From the NCBI GenBank assembly GCA_031423495.1, contig JANPFP010000042.1, positions 1 to 64,000 of the forward strand: a stretch of DNA of 64,000 bases, written 5' to 3'. Positions 45,106 to 53,476 of the stretch are shown here, one piece after another. The DNA comes from JACPYM01 sp031423495. GTDB taxonomy: Bacteria > Acidobacteriota > Blastocatellia > RBC074. The number at the start of each line of letters is the position of its first letter. The first letter of the stretch is position 1. The translations under genes and the position numbers were made by a program. The notes beneath the pieces are model-generated. The model was not told where the DNA came from. It did not search any database and was given only the letters and a program-made list of their open reading frames with translations.

Positions 45106-45419
45106 TGGGCTTTCGCCACAAAGAAGCACAGAAGACACAAAAAGGTTTTAGGGTCAGTGAGGGACACTTTTTATCTGGAATGGTTGTGTTCATCAGATGG
45201 TTGATAAGGACGCCCCGTCATAACGTCGAACAAAATATTCACAGACGTTCTTCCACTTTTTGTGTCTTCTGTGCTTCTTTGTGGCGAAAGCCCATTTCGG
45301 GTTGACGCACCAAACAGGCACTTATGAACCTTACTGGCACAAGGCTTCCAGATGAAAAGAGTCCCTCCTGACCCTAAAACTTTTTTGTGTCTTCTGTGCT
45401 TCATTGTGGCGAAAGCCCA
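45106..45419. repeat. Inverted copies of the 39-bp repeat downstream of GxxExxY
   Basis: One direct copy (45106-45144) and two inverted copies (45256-45294 and 45380-45419) of the 44661 repeat. The outer pair is longer than 39 bp: the flank TTTTAGGGTCAG...GACACTTTTTATCTGGA after the direct copy (45145-45180) is mirrored, with a few changes, at 45349-45380. The result is an imperfect inverted repeat of about 75 bp per arm. No gene was seen in 45093-45437 apart from these copies and about 60-70 bp of unique spacer between each. Confidence 0.88.
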
Positions 45420-45437
45420 ACCACCAACGGAAACCCA

Positions 45438-46985
45438 ATGATTGAAAACAAACTCCAATTGCTCCAACAAAAAAATGCTGCGGCTGAAGTTGGCGGCGGC
45501 GCGGCCCGCATTGAACGCCAACATGCCGACGGCAAGATGACCGCGCGCGAACGCATCGAATTCCTGCTCGACGACGGTAGCTTTGAAGAATTCGACAAAC
45601 TCAAAACGCATCGCTGCACCGACTTCGGCATGCAAGATCAACCGTTCCCCGGCGATGGATTCATCACGGGACACGGCTTGATTGACGGACGCGAAGTGTT
45701 TGTCTTCGCACAAGACTTTACCGTCTTTGGTGGTTCGCTCTCTGAAACCAATGCGCAAAAGGTTTGCAAGATTATGGACATGGCGATGAAGGTCGGCCTG
45801 CCCGTCATCGGCTTGAACGATTCGGGCGGCGCGCGCATTCAGGAAGGCGTGGCGTCGTTGGGCGGATATGCCGACATCTTTTTGCGTAACACCCTGGCGT
45901 CAGGCGTAGTGCCGCAAATCTCAGCGATCATGGGGCCGTGCGCGGGCGGCGCGGTTTATTCGCCCGCGATTACCGATTTCACGGTGATGGTCAAAGACAC
46001 GAGCTATATGTTCATCACCGGCCCAGACGTAATCAAAACCGTTACGCACGAAGACGTGACGAAAGAACAACTCGGCGGCGCGATGACGCATAACGCGACC
46101 AGTGGCGTAGCCCATTTCGCCACCGAAAACGAAGAAGATTGTTTGCGCACCATCCGCGAGTTGCTGTCATTCATTCCCTCGAACAATCAAGAAGACCCGC
46201 CGCGCATCGCGTGCGACGATCCGGCAGATCGCGCCGACGAAACCTTGAACACTGTCGTGCCGCCCGAATCGAACAAGCCTTACGACATTCGCCAGATCAT
46301 CAACAAGGTCGTAGACCACGCTTACTTTTTCGAGGTTCAAGAACACTTTGCGCGCAACATCATCATCGGCTTCGCGCGCCTCAATGGTCAGCCCGTAGGC
46401 ATCGTCGCCAACCAACCCAACTTTCTCGCGGGCGTGCTGGACATTGACGCGAGCGTGAAGGCGGCGCGCTTCGTGCGGTTTTGCGATTGCTTCAATGTGC
46501 CGATCATCACCTTTGAAGACGTGCCCGGTTTCCTGCCCGGCGTGCAACAAGAGTACGGCGGCATCATTCGTCACGGAGCGAAACTGCTTTATGCTTACGC
46601 CGAAGCCACTGTGCCGAAAATCACCGTCGTTACGCGCAAGGCTTATGGCGGAGCCTATTGCGTGATGGGTTCCAAACACATTCGCACCGATTTGAATTTC
46701 GCTTATCCCACCGCCGAGATTGCTGTGATGGGAGCCGAAGGAGCCGTAGGCATTTTGTATCGCCGCGAACTGAACGGCGCTGAAGACCCGGTTGCCGCGC
46801 GCAAAGAAAAGATCGAAGAGTATCAAGACAAGTTCGCTTCGCCTTATGTCGCGGCTGAGCGCGGCTTTATTGATGAAGTTATTGAACCCAAACATACGCG
46901 ACAAAAACTGATTCGCGCGTTGAAACTTTTAGAGAACAAGCGCGACACCAATCCGCCGCGCAAGCACGGGAACATTCCGCTCTAA
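45438..46985 (+). CDS. pccB: Propionyl-CoA (acyl-CoA) carboxylase beta subunit
   Basis: Carboxyltransferase subunit, 515 residues: transfers carboxyl from biotin to propionyl-CoA to give methylmalonyl-CoA. The N-terminal crotonase-like domain has the acyl-CoA binding NDSGGARIQEGV (about 115-126) and the oxyanion GPCAGGAVYSPA segment; the C-terminal domain has the second site around YGGAYCVMGSKHI (about 410-422). The C-terminus KHGNIPL is the hallmark of PccB. No biotin carboxylase or BCCP gene is adjacent, so the partner must lie elsewhere. The start at 45438 is the ATG after the repeat; the reading frame opens further upstream but only into the 39-bp repeat. No good SD precedes it. Confidence 0.93.
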   Translation: MIENKLQLLQQKNAAAEVGGGAARIERQHADGKMTARERIEFLLDDGSFEEFDKLKTHRCTDFGMQDQPFPGDGFITGHGLIDGREVFVFAQDFTVFGGSLSETNAQKVCKIMDMAMKVGLPVIGLNDSGGARIQEGVASLGGYADIFLRNTLASGVVPQISAIMGPCAGGAVYSPAITDFTVMVKDTSYMFITGPDVIKTVTHEDVTKEQLGGAMTHNATSGVAHFATENEEDCLRTIRELLSFIPSNNQEDPPRIACDDPADRADETLNTVVPPESNKPYDIRQIINKVVDHAYFFEVQEHFARNIIIGFARLNGQPVGIVANQPNFLAGVLDIDASVKAARFVRFCDCFNVPIITFEDVPGFLPGVQQEYGGIIRHGAKLLYAYAEATVPKITVVTRKAYGGAYCVMGSKHIRTDLNFAYPTAEIAVMGAEGAVGILYRRELNGAEDPVAARKEKIEEYQDKFASPYVAAERGFIDEVIEPKHTRQKLIRALKLLENKRDTNPPRKHGNIPL

Positions 46986-47147
46986 AGCGTCTCCGTTGAC
47001 AGAGCCTTATACGCTGCGGATGATGACAACCATTACGAATCACTGACATACCAGCAACTAACAAGCACCGTTTAACTTTATCCATTTGGCATCATCTCGC
47101 TCAGAAACTTTGCCGTAGGTGTTTCTGTTTACGTCAATCGTTCGCTT

Positions 47148-48605
47148 ATGCCTGAAACCAATCACACACTGGTCTTAAATGACCGTTACGCACTGAACAG
47201 TTTTTTTGACGAGATGTTCGAGGCTCCGCAACAGCCGCGCTCGCATTACCGCGCTTTGCACGAACGCCTCAAGTCGCTAACGGTCAATGATCTCAACACA
47301 CGTTGTCGCGCAGCAGATATTTCGTTTCTCTATCAGGGCATCACGTTCACTGTCTATAACGAATCGGAAGGCATCGAGCGGATTTTTCCGTTCGACCTGA
47401 TTCCGCGCATCATTCCGCGCAGCGAGTGGGATACGGTTGAGCGCGGTTTGACGCAGCGCGTGACGGCGTTGAATCACTTTTTGCAAGACGTTTATCACGA
47501 TCAGCGCATCATCAAAGACAAGCGCATTCCGGCGGAGTTGGTTTTCGGCGCGAGCAACTTTCGGCGCGAGATGATCGGCATTAACGTACCGCGCAATATC
47601 TATGCACACATCATCGGCACTGACCTGATACGCGATAAGGACGGCAGCTATTACGTGTTAGAAGACAATCTGCGTTCGCCGTCGGGCGTGAGTTACATGC
47701 TCGAAAATCGGCAGGCGATGAAACGGTCGTTTCCGCGTTTGTTTCAGCAATACGGCATCGCGCCGATTGATCATTATCCGCAAGAGTTGCTGGCGACGTT
47801 ACGTTCGGTCGCGCCGCACGAAGTGCCTGACCCGACCGTCGTATTGCTGACGCCGGGTATTTATAACTCGGCTTATTACGAACATTCGTTCCTTGCGCGG
47901 CAGATGGGTATCGAAATTGTCGAAGGCCGCGATCTCGTATGCCATGAAAACCGCGTATACACCCGAACGACGCACGGCTTGCAGCGCGTAGACGTGATCT
48001 ATCGTCGCGTAGACGACAATTACATTGATTCGCTCGCGTTTCGTTCTGACAGCATGCTCGGCGTGGCCGGACTCTTGAACGCTTATCGCGCAGGCAACAT
48101 CACACTCGCCAACGCCATCGGCACCGGCGTCGCTGACGACAAAGCGGTTTATGCTTACGTGCCTGAGATGATTCGCTATTACCTCGGCGAAGAACCCGTC
48201 CTGCAAAACGTACCGACCTATCTGGCGATCAATGACCGCGACCGCGATTACATGCTGGTGAACCTTGACAAGCTGGTTGTCAAAGCCGTCAACGAAAGCG
48301 GTGGCTACGGCATGTTGATCGGCATGCACGCGAGCCAAAAAGAACGCGATGAGTTTGCCAGAAAGATCAAGGCCGATCCGCGTAACTTTATCGCGCAACC
48401 TACGATCTCGTTGAGTCGGCATCCGACTTATCTCGAAGGCGAATTGCGCGGCTGTCACATTGATTTGCGGCCTTATGTTTTGAACGGCGAGAAAGTCACC
48501 ATCGTTCCCGGCGGACTCACTCGCGTTGCCTTGCGCGCCGGTTCGCTGGTGGTGAACTCGTCGCAAGGCGGCGGCAGCAAAGATACGTGGGTGCTAATAG
48601 ACTGA
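47148..48605 (+). CDS. Circularly permuted ATP-grasp protein, type 2
   Basis: A 485-residue enzyme of the circularly permuted ATP-grasp family (CP_ATPgrasp_2). Recognisable stretches are FPFDLIPRIIPRSEW (about 83-97), the YYVLEDNLRSPSGVSYMLENR nucleotide/metal segment (about 167-187) and KAVNESGGYGMLIG (about 379-392). It is predicted to ligate amino acids or peptides with ATP. It forms, with the next two genes, a conserved trio described in comparative genomics (amidoligase, alpha-E, transglutaminase) whose product is unknown. No SD is visible at the start. The 140 bases before it hold no gene. Same-strand partners follow after a hairpin repeat of about 100 bp. Confidence 0.9.
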   Translation: MPETNHTLVLNDRYALNSFFDEMFEAPQQPRSHYRALHERLKSLTVNDLNTRCRAADISFLYQGITFTVYNESEGIERIFPFDLIPRIIPRSEWDTVERGLTQRVTALNHFLQDVYHDQRIIKDKRIPAELVFGASNFRREMIGINVPRNIYAHIIGTDLIRDKDGSYYVLEDNLRSPSGVSYMLENRQAMKRSFPRLFQQYGIAPIDHYPQELLATLRSVAPHEVPDPTVVLLTPGIYNSAYYEHSFLARQMGIEIVEGRDLVCHENRVYTRTTHGLQRVDVIYRRVDDNYIDSLAFRSDSMLGVAGLLNAYRAGNITLANAIGTGVADDKAVYAYVPEMIRYYLGEEPVLQNVPTYLAINDRDRDYMLVNLDKLVVKAVNESGGYGMLIGMHASQKERDEFARKIKADPRNFIAQPTISLSRHPTYLEGELRGCHIDLRPYVLNGEKVTIVPGGLTRVALRAGSLVVNSSQGGGSKDTWVLID

Positions 48606-48702
48606 GTGAAAAGTGAAAAGTGAAAAGTGAACAACGCGAGAAGTAAGCAATAGCTCAATCTGTTCACTACTCACCGTTCACTTTTCACTTTTCACTTTTC
48701 AC
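48606..48702. repeat. 27-bp perfect inverted repeat made of GTGAAAA units
   Basis: Three 7-bp units of GTGAAAA plus GTGAAC (48606-48632) are perfectly complemented at 48676-48702. The right arm is followed by TTTTTTT and then the ATG of the alpha-E gene at 48710, so the hairpin looks like a terminator and also takes the place where a Shine-Dalgarno would lie. Confidence 0.92.
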
Positions 48703-48709
48703 TTTTTTT

Positions 48710-49696
48710 ATGCTTTCACGAGTAGCAGATTCTTTATTCTGGATGTCGCGTTACATCGAACGCGCCGAAGACCTGACGCGCTTGTTGGCCGTCAACTTTC
48801 ACACGTTGCTGGACGCGGGCAAGACGGACGCCGAGACCGACTGGCAGCCGTTGATTGCGATGACTTACAAAGAGGCCGAGTTTCGTGAGCATTACGCGAG
48901 CTTCACGACCAACAACGTAATTGATTTTGTGCTGTGGAATCAGGTGAATCCGAACGCCGTGATTTGGTGCATCACGATGGCGCGCGAAAACGCTCGCAGT
49001 GTGCGCGAACAAATCAGCCGCGAAATGTGGGAACACCTGAATCGTTTGTATTTTGAAGTCCGCGAAGCCGACCAGACGGCGGTGGCGCGTTCGTTGTTGG
49101 ATTTCTTTTACCGGCTGCGCGACGGTTCGCAAGCCTTTCAGGGCATCACCAACGAAACGATGACGCACGGTGAGGCTTATCAATTCATTCAACTCGGCAA
49201 GCATCTCGAACGCGCCGAAAAGACCGCGCGCATTCTGGCGATCAAATACGAAGACGTGCGCAAGCTGACCGAAGGCTCGCCCGATGAAGCCTTGCAACTG
49301 ATGGCGATGCTCAAATCGTGCAGCGCGTTTGAACCGTTTCGGAAAGATTACGCCGCGCATTTATCGCCCGAAGCCGTCGTCGAGTATTTGTTGTTGCAAC
49401 GCGAGTTTCCGCGTTCAGTGGCCTTTGGCGTCAATCGTTCGTTGATGGCGGTGAATATGATCGGCGGCAATTCAGACGCTAATCGCCAGAGCCATCCGCA
49501 TCGCGCGTTGGGCCGACTCGCCGCCGAATTGGAATACCTCGACCCGCAAGAAATTTTGGGCGAAGGCTTACGCGACTATCTCGATCAACTCGTCTTGCGA
49601 CTGCATACGGCGGGTGATGCGATCACGCACACCTTTTTTAACACGCAAGTCATCCTGCCTGAATTGCATCCGCAACAGGCACAACAGCAGCAATAG
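48710..49696 (+). CDS. Alpha-E domain protein (DUF403)
   Basis: A 328-residue, mostly helical protein of the alpha-E family. It starts MLSRVADSLFWMSRYIERAEDLTRLL, with the family motif WMSRYIERAE at 11-20, and contains conserved acidic helices (REQISREMWEHL about 102-113, GKHLERAEKTARIL about 163-176). It is the usual second member of the ATP-grasp/alpha-E/transglutaminase trio and may act as a scaffold or carrier. No enzyme activity is known. The ATG lies immediately after a hairpin and T-run, so no SD is visible; translation initiation is therefore unclear. Confidence 0.9.
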   Translation: MLSRVADSLFWMSRYIERAEDLTRLLAVNFHTLLDAGKTDAETDWQPLIAMTYKEAEFREHYASFTTNNVIDFVLWNQVNPNAVIWCITMARENARSVREQISREMWEHLNRLYFEVREADQTAVARSLLDFFYRLRDGSQAFQGITNETMTHGEAYQFIQLGKHLERAEKTARILAIKYEDVRKLTEGSPDEALQLMAMLKSCSAFEPFRKDYAAHLSPEAVVEYLLLQREFPRSVAFGVNRSLMAVNMIGGNSDANRQSHPHRALGRLAAELEYLDPQEILGEGLRDYLDQLVLRLHTAGDAITHTFFNTQVILPELHPQQAQQQQ

Positions 49697-49712
49697 CAAA
49701 GCAGAGAGGATA

Positions 49713-49808
49713 AGCCACGAATTTACACAAATGAACACGAATAAGGTTGACTGAGAGGAACACGGATAGCCGAATACTATTCGTGAAAATTTGTGTTAAT
49801 TCGTGGCT
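49713..49808. repeat. Inverted repeat between alpha-E and transglutaminase genes
   Basis: AGCCACGAATTTACACAAAT...ACGAAT (49713-49742) is mirrored with three mismatches at 49779-49808. The arms are unrelated in sequence to those of the previous hairpin. No T-run follows. Confidence 0.88.
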
Positions 49809-49834
49809 GAAAATTTCTTCGCCGTTTACGAACC

Positions 49835-50632
49835 ATGAAATTACGCGTTGAACACATCACGACTTTCACTTACGACTCGCCCATCAGCGAGGCTTACACC
49901 GAAATGCGATTGGCTCCGCTTGACGTGGCCGGACAGCGCCGCACTGCGTTCCAACTCATCACCGAACCGCGCGGCGAAGTCACGAGTTATCTCGACCGCT
50001 TCGGCAACGCAGTGCATTACTTCGACGTGTTGAATTCGCACGAGCAAGTCGAAGTCATCGCGCGCAGCGAAGTGCAAACGACGGCTGAGTTCACTGACGA
50101 CGTGACGGCTTTCTCACCGCTCGATCAATACGATTATTTGCAGCCGACTGACTTGGCCCCGAACGATGCGTCGTTGCATGCGCTCGCCGAACGCCACGTC
50201 ATTGTCGGCAACAAGCCGGCCAGCACGCTTGCGCTGATGACGGCTGTGCATCAGGCGATTGCTTACGAACGCTTTGTGACCGATGTCAAAACGACGGCGG
50301 ACGAAGCCTTACGTCTGGGCAAAGGTGTCTGTCAGGATTACGCGCACGTGATGCTCGCCGTGTGCCGTTTGAGCAAGCTGCCTGCGCGTTATGTGAGCGG
50401 TTATCTTTACAGCCCGAACGCGCCTGAGATGGCTTCGCACGCTTGGGTAGACGTTTATCTCGATGGTTATGGCTGGCGTTCATTCGACCCCACGCACGAT
50501 TGTCCGCAGGATGAACGTTACGTGCGCGTCGCCACGGGGCGCGATTACGCCGACGTGCCGCCGACGCGCGGCATTTATAAAGGCAACGCGATTGAGAAGA
50601 TGGAAATTCAGGTTCAGGTGAGTCAGGTTTAA
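49835..50632 (+). CDS. Transglutaminase-like protein (bacterial N-terminal domain plus core)
   Basis: A 265-residue papain-fold protein. Residues 1-80 are the bacterial transglutaminase N-terminal beta domain (FTYDSPISEAYTEMRLAP). The core carries the triad C166 (GKGVCQDYAHVML), H202 (SHAWVDVYL) and D218 (WRSFDPTHD). No signal peptide. In this trio the transglutaminase-like enzyme is thought to act as a peptidase or transferase on the product of the ATP-grasp enzyme. Third gene of the operon. It is followed by the convergent minus-strand gene, stops 18 bases apart. Confidence 0.92.
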   Translation: MKLRVEHITTFTYDSPISEAYTEMRLAPLDVAGQRRTAFQLITEPRGEVTSYLDRFGNAVHYFDVLNSHEQVEVIARSEVQTTAEFTDDVTAFSPLDQYDYLQPTDLAPNDASLHALAERHVIVGNKPASTLALMTAVHQAIAYERFVTDVKTTADEALRLGKGVCQDYAHVMLAVCRLSKLPARYVSGYLYSPNAPEMASHAWVDVYLDGYGWRSFDPTHDCPQDERYVRVATGRDYADVPPTRGIYKGNAIEKMEIQVQVSQV

Positions 50633-50650
50633 GCCAGCTTTAAGCCCGCT

Positions 50651-51769
50651 TTAATGAAGATGTTTCAATTCAATCCAACCATAAGCCCCCAACCGAGGTA
50701 GCGAAAATTCCGTAGCGTCAGAAGTGAGGCTCAGGTCGGCAGGTGTTTGCTTGCCGTATTCAGAAGTTTGCATAGCGACGATGTCGTAACGGCCTCGCAC
50801 GCTGATGCGCAGGCTATCTACTTCGCGCCCGCTGTAATTCAACAAATGCAGCCGCGCCGTTTTGCCGTCGCTGGTCAACCGGCAGATCACGATCTCTGCG
50901 CCATAAACGCGCAGCGAACGATGCTCGTCGCCGAGTTCGCGGCGGATGCGCAAAGCGAATTCGCTGGGGTCAGCGGCGGCGCTTTCAGGATAGGCTTTCG
51001 TACCGAGTTTGATATTCAGTCGCGCTTGCTTGAGCGGCGCTTTGGTTGGTTGAAACATCAGGTTGCGGCGCGTGAACAAATTCATCACTTCGCCCACCAG
51101 CGGCGAACCGTCATCAATCACACCGATGTCTGCGACGTTGGTTTGCGGCTCGTTTGGCAGTGTGCGCAACAACTTCAGCATTTCGCCGAACGCCGCTAAC
51201 TCGCTCGCGTCTAGCTTGATGACGGCATCGGCTTGATAGGCGAAAGCCTCTGCCGCTGCCAACACCGACTTGCCTAATGCGGCTCCCATCAAATCATAAA
51301 AGAACTTGCCCGACGGATTACGTAACAAGCGCCAGCCGTTCGCATCAATCCACGGACGCCGCGTTGCCGAAGCCACGTTCGCGCCGCGTCCCGCCAGTTT
51401 GGGCGTCAGCAGCTTTTCGCGCTTGGTGAGTTCGGCTTCGCTTAACGCGATAGCGTCGAATCCTGCGCTGCGCCACGCGGCAACGGATGATGGCGTCACG
51501 GCGATGCGTTCGATGCCTGCTTGTTTTAACGAAGCTGCGGTCTCAATGCTTTGCGACCAGAAGAGAATTGGCAGAGCGGTGCGGCTTTGTGCCGAAGTCT
51601 GGTTAAGGCAAAAGGCAAAAGGCAAAAAGCAAAAGGCAAAAGTGAAACACGCCGCTCGACGCAAAACCGCCTGCGCTGTTGTCGTCAAGGCAGAAGGAGA
51701 AAAAAGAGTGCTGAACTTTTGCCCTTTGCCTTTTGCCTTTTGCCTTTTGATTTCAGTCATATTGCTCAT
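50651..51769 (-). CDS. Unknown exported protein with repeat-encoded signal peptide
   Basis: I do not recognise the family. The 372-residue protein seems to be exported: after a basic n-region (KRQKAKGKGQK, residues 8-18) comes a hydrophobic stretch (CFTFAFCFLPFAFCL, about 41-55) and a TSAQS cleavage-like site. Both the basic and hydrophobic parts are encoded by the two arms of a DNA inverted repeat (51605-51750), so the signal region derives from repeat DNA. The mature part has TIM-barrel or Rossmann-like features (GIERIAVTP, NVADIGVIDDGS) and ends in a beta-rich domain (RLHLLNYSGREVDSLRISVRGRY), as in glycosidase-like proteins. The start is supported by an ATGA overlap with the upstream DUF362 stop. 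Confidence 0.6.
   Translation of the reverse strand: MSNMTEIKRQKAKGKGQKFSTLFSPSALTTTAQAVLRRAACFTFAFCFLPFAFCLNQTSAQSRTALPILFWSQSIETAASLKQAGIERIAVTPSSVAAWRSAGFDAIALSEAELTKREKLLTPKLAGRGANVASATRRPWIDANGWRLLRNPSGKFFYDLMGAALGKSVLAAAEAFAYQADAVIKLDASELAAFGEMLKLLRTLPNEPQTNVADIGVIDDGSPLVGEVMNLFTRRNLMFQPTKAPLKQARLNIKLGTKAYPESAAADPSEFALRIRRELGDEHRSLRVYGAEIVICRLTSDGKTARLHLLNYSGREVDSLRISVRGRYDIVAMQTSEYGKQTPADLSLTSDATEFSLPRLGAYGWIELKHLH
51605..51750. repeat. AAAAGGC heptamer inverted repeat inside the 5' end of a gene
   Basis: About five AAAAGGC-type units (51605-51642) are mirrored by GCCTTTT units (51717-51750). They flank about 75 bases of unique sequence. The repeat is read through in frame by the minus-strand gene 50651-51769. 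Confidence 0.88.
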
Positions 51770-52965
51770 AGCACGATTTCCTCAACGCGAATCTTTTCCA
51801 ATTCATGCACGCCGAGGCCGAGCTTGCCCGCATATTCAACGTGCCCCGGTTCACGAATGATGATGTTTGTATTCGGGTCTTCGTCGCGGCGCTTGCCGTT
51901 GTTGAAATCGAGCGTTTTTTCGTCGCGATTCCAGATTGAAATCGCGCCGTGGCGTTTGCGTTCGTCGTCAATGGTGTCGAGCAAGAGGCGATCAATGGCT
52001 ACGGGGTCGGTGCCAAATTGAATGGTGCGCGGAAAGAAGACGTATTTCAGCGTTTCGGCAAACGGCCCCAAATGCCATACGCCGCGCAGCCCGTCCATGA
52101 TTTGCAGCACTGTCCGCGAGCGCAGCGGCTCAATCGCGGCCAACGTACCGACGAACGAATAGGTATGCGATACGCCTTTGTAATGGGTGCGCGCGACGTT
52201 CGAGAAACTGCCGTAAGCGATGTTCTTCAAACAGCCCGTCGCGCCCGTCGCGCCGTGGTCTTTCATGTTCGGGATGTTGATGATCTTAGTCAGTGTGCGC
52301 GAGACGAACTGAGTCATACACGAGCGCGTATCGTCTTCGCCAAACAGATCGGCTTCGGCATAAACCAGCGGATCGTAACCGCCATTATCAATGCTGCGAT
52401 TCTGGCGCTCGGCAGTCGTGATGACGACTTCGGGCGGCAGATATTGTGCGTAATTGATCGAATCCATCTGGTCTTGAAACCGTTCGTAAACATAAATGTT
52501 CGACGGTTTCACGCCGACCGCCATCAGGTTGCGCACGGTCTCAGCCACGATGGGCGGCGAAGACACAACCCACGGACGGCCTCCGGCGTTGACCTTGATG
52601 CCTACGACATCGTCGGGCTTGATGAAACGCCGCCACGCATCAATCGTCTGCTTTTCACCCGTCAACGCGCGCATCCCACGCTCCATCATTTCGCGTATGA
52701 CTTCGTCGTTGAATTTTAGGCCGTCTTCGCTCAACGAATTTTGCGCTTTGACCGATATGACGCGACCGGGATAAGGGCCGGGCATGCCCGGCACGGCGGC
52801 GGGTTTGAACGGCGTAGCGATTTTGAATTTAGGTACGACACGCGCTGGTTCAACGTGCGGGGTTGTTACGATGTGCGGCGTAGTTTCAGCCAGTGAATTT
52901 TCGGCAGTCAGGCTCGAAACCAGCGGCGTCGAAGCCAGTAACTTTACAAACTTTCTACGTTTCAT
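51766..52965 (-). CDS. DUF362 protein with Tat signal
   Basis: A 399-residue exported protein. Residues 1-25 carry the twin-arginine motif KRRKFVK followed by a short hydrophobic core, so it probably leaves the cell folded. The body matches DUF362: KPDDVVGIKVNAGG (about 113-126), LTKIINIPNMKDHGATGATGC (about 231-251) with a cysteine, and FGTDPVAIDRLLLDTID. DUF362 proteins sometimes carry Fe-S clusters, but the usual CxxC ferredoxin motifs are not seen here. Its last bases overlap the next gene start (ATGA), so the two are translationally coupled. Function is unknown. Confidence 0.85.
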   Translation of the reverse strand: MKRRKFVKLLASTPLVSSLTAENSLAETTPHIVTTPHVEPARVVPKFKIATPFKPAAVPGMPGPYPGRVISVKAQNSLSEDGLKFNDEVIREMMERGMRALTGEKQTIDAWRRFIKPDDVVGIKVNAGGRPWVVSSPPIVAETVRNLMAVGVKPSNIYVYERFQDQMDSINYAQYLPPEVVITTAERQNRSIDNGGYDPLVYAEADLFGEDDTRSCMTQFVSRTLTKIINIPNMKDHGATGATGCLKNIAYGSFSNVARTHYKGVSHTYSFVGTLAAIEPLRSRTVLQIMDGLRGVWHLGPFAETLKYVFFPRTIQFGTDPVAIDRLLLDTIDDERKRHGAISIWNRDEKTLDFNNGKRRDEDPNTNIIIREPGHVEYAGKLGLGVHELEKIRVEEIVL

Positions 52966-52989
52966 CTCGGCTCCTGCTAAAGGGAATGG

Positions 52990-53451
52990 TTAGATGTAAG
53001 CGACCACGTCAATCTCGACGAGCGAATCGCCCGGAATCCACGCCGCCGCAATTGTCGTGCGCACGGGCGGTTCAGCGCCGAAGCGTCCGCGAAAGACTTC
53101 GTTCATCGGTGCGTAATCAGCGGCGTTCGCCAGATAGACGTTGGCTTTGAGTACCTTTTCCATCGAAGAACCCGCGTTGACCAATTCCTTTTCGATTTCA
53201 TCCAGCACGGTTGCGGTGTGCTGTTTGATGTCGCCTTTGTAATGCGCGCCTTTGCCCGCGATGAACAGCAAATTGCCGTAAGACACTGCGCCGTTAAACA
53301 GCGGCGGCGGCGCATCTGGCTTGCGTTCGGGCGGCCTGCCGCCTTTGTAATGCACTTTCTTTTTCGTGCCTTGTGCGGCGGCTTTCGTCGCGGGTGCAGC
53401 CACGGCTACGGCAGCGGCGGTTTTCAATAAGTTGCGACGTTTGGTGTTCAT
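52990..53451 (-). CDS. Tat-exported RidA family protein
   Basis: A 153-residue protein with a Tat-like leader (KRRNLLK at 4-10, then an alanine-rich core to residue 27) fused to a single RidA/YjgF domain. Cytoplasmic RidA hydrolyses reactive enamine/imine intermediates; the catalytic Arg expected near the NVYLANAADYAPMN segment is replaced or shifted (R122 in FRGRFG is a candidate), and the end VRTTIAAAWIPGDSLVEIDVVA carries the conserved strand. An exported RidA is unusual and its substrate unknown. It shares strand and spacing with a second RidA gene upstream. Confidence 0.85.
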   Translation of the reverse strand: MNTKRRNLLKTAAAVAVAAPATKAAAQGTKKKVHYKGGRPPERKPDAPPPLFNGAVSYGNLLFIAGKGAHYKGDIKQHTATVLDEIEKELVNAGSSMEKVLKANVYLANAADYAPMNEVFRGRFGAEPPVRTTIAAAWIPGDSLVEIDVVAYI

Positions 53452-53476
53452 AAGGTTGCTCCTGAGAAAATAAGAT

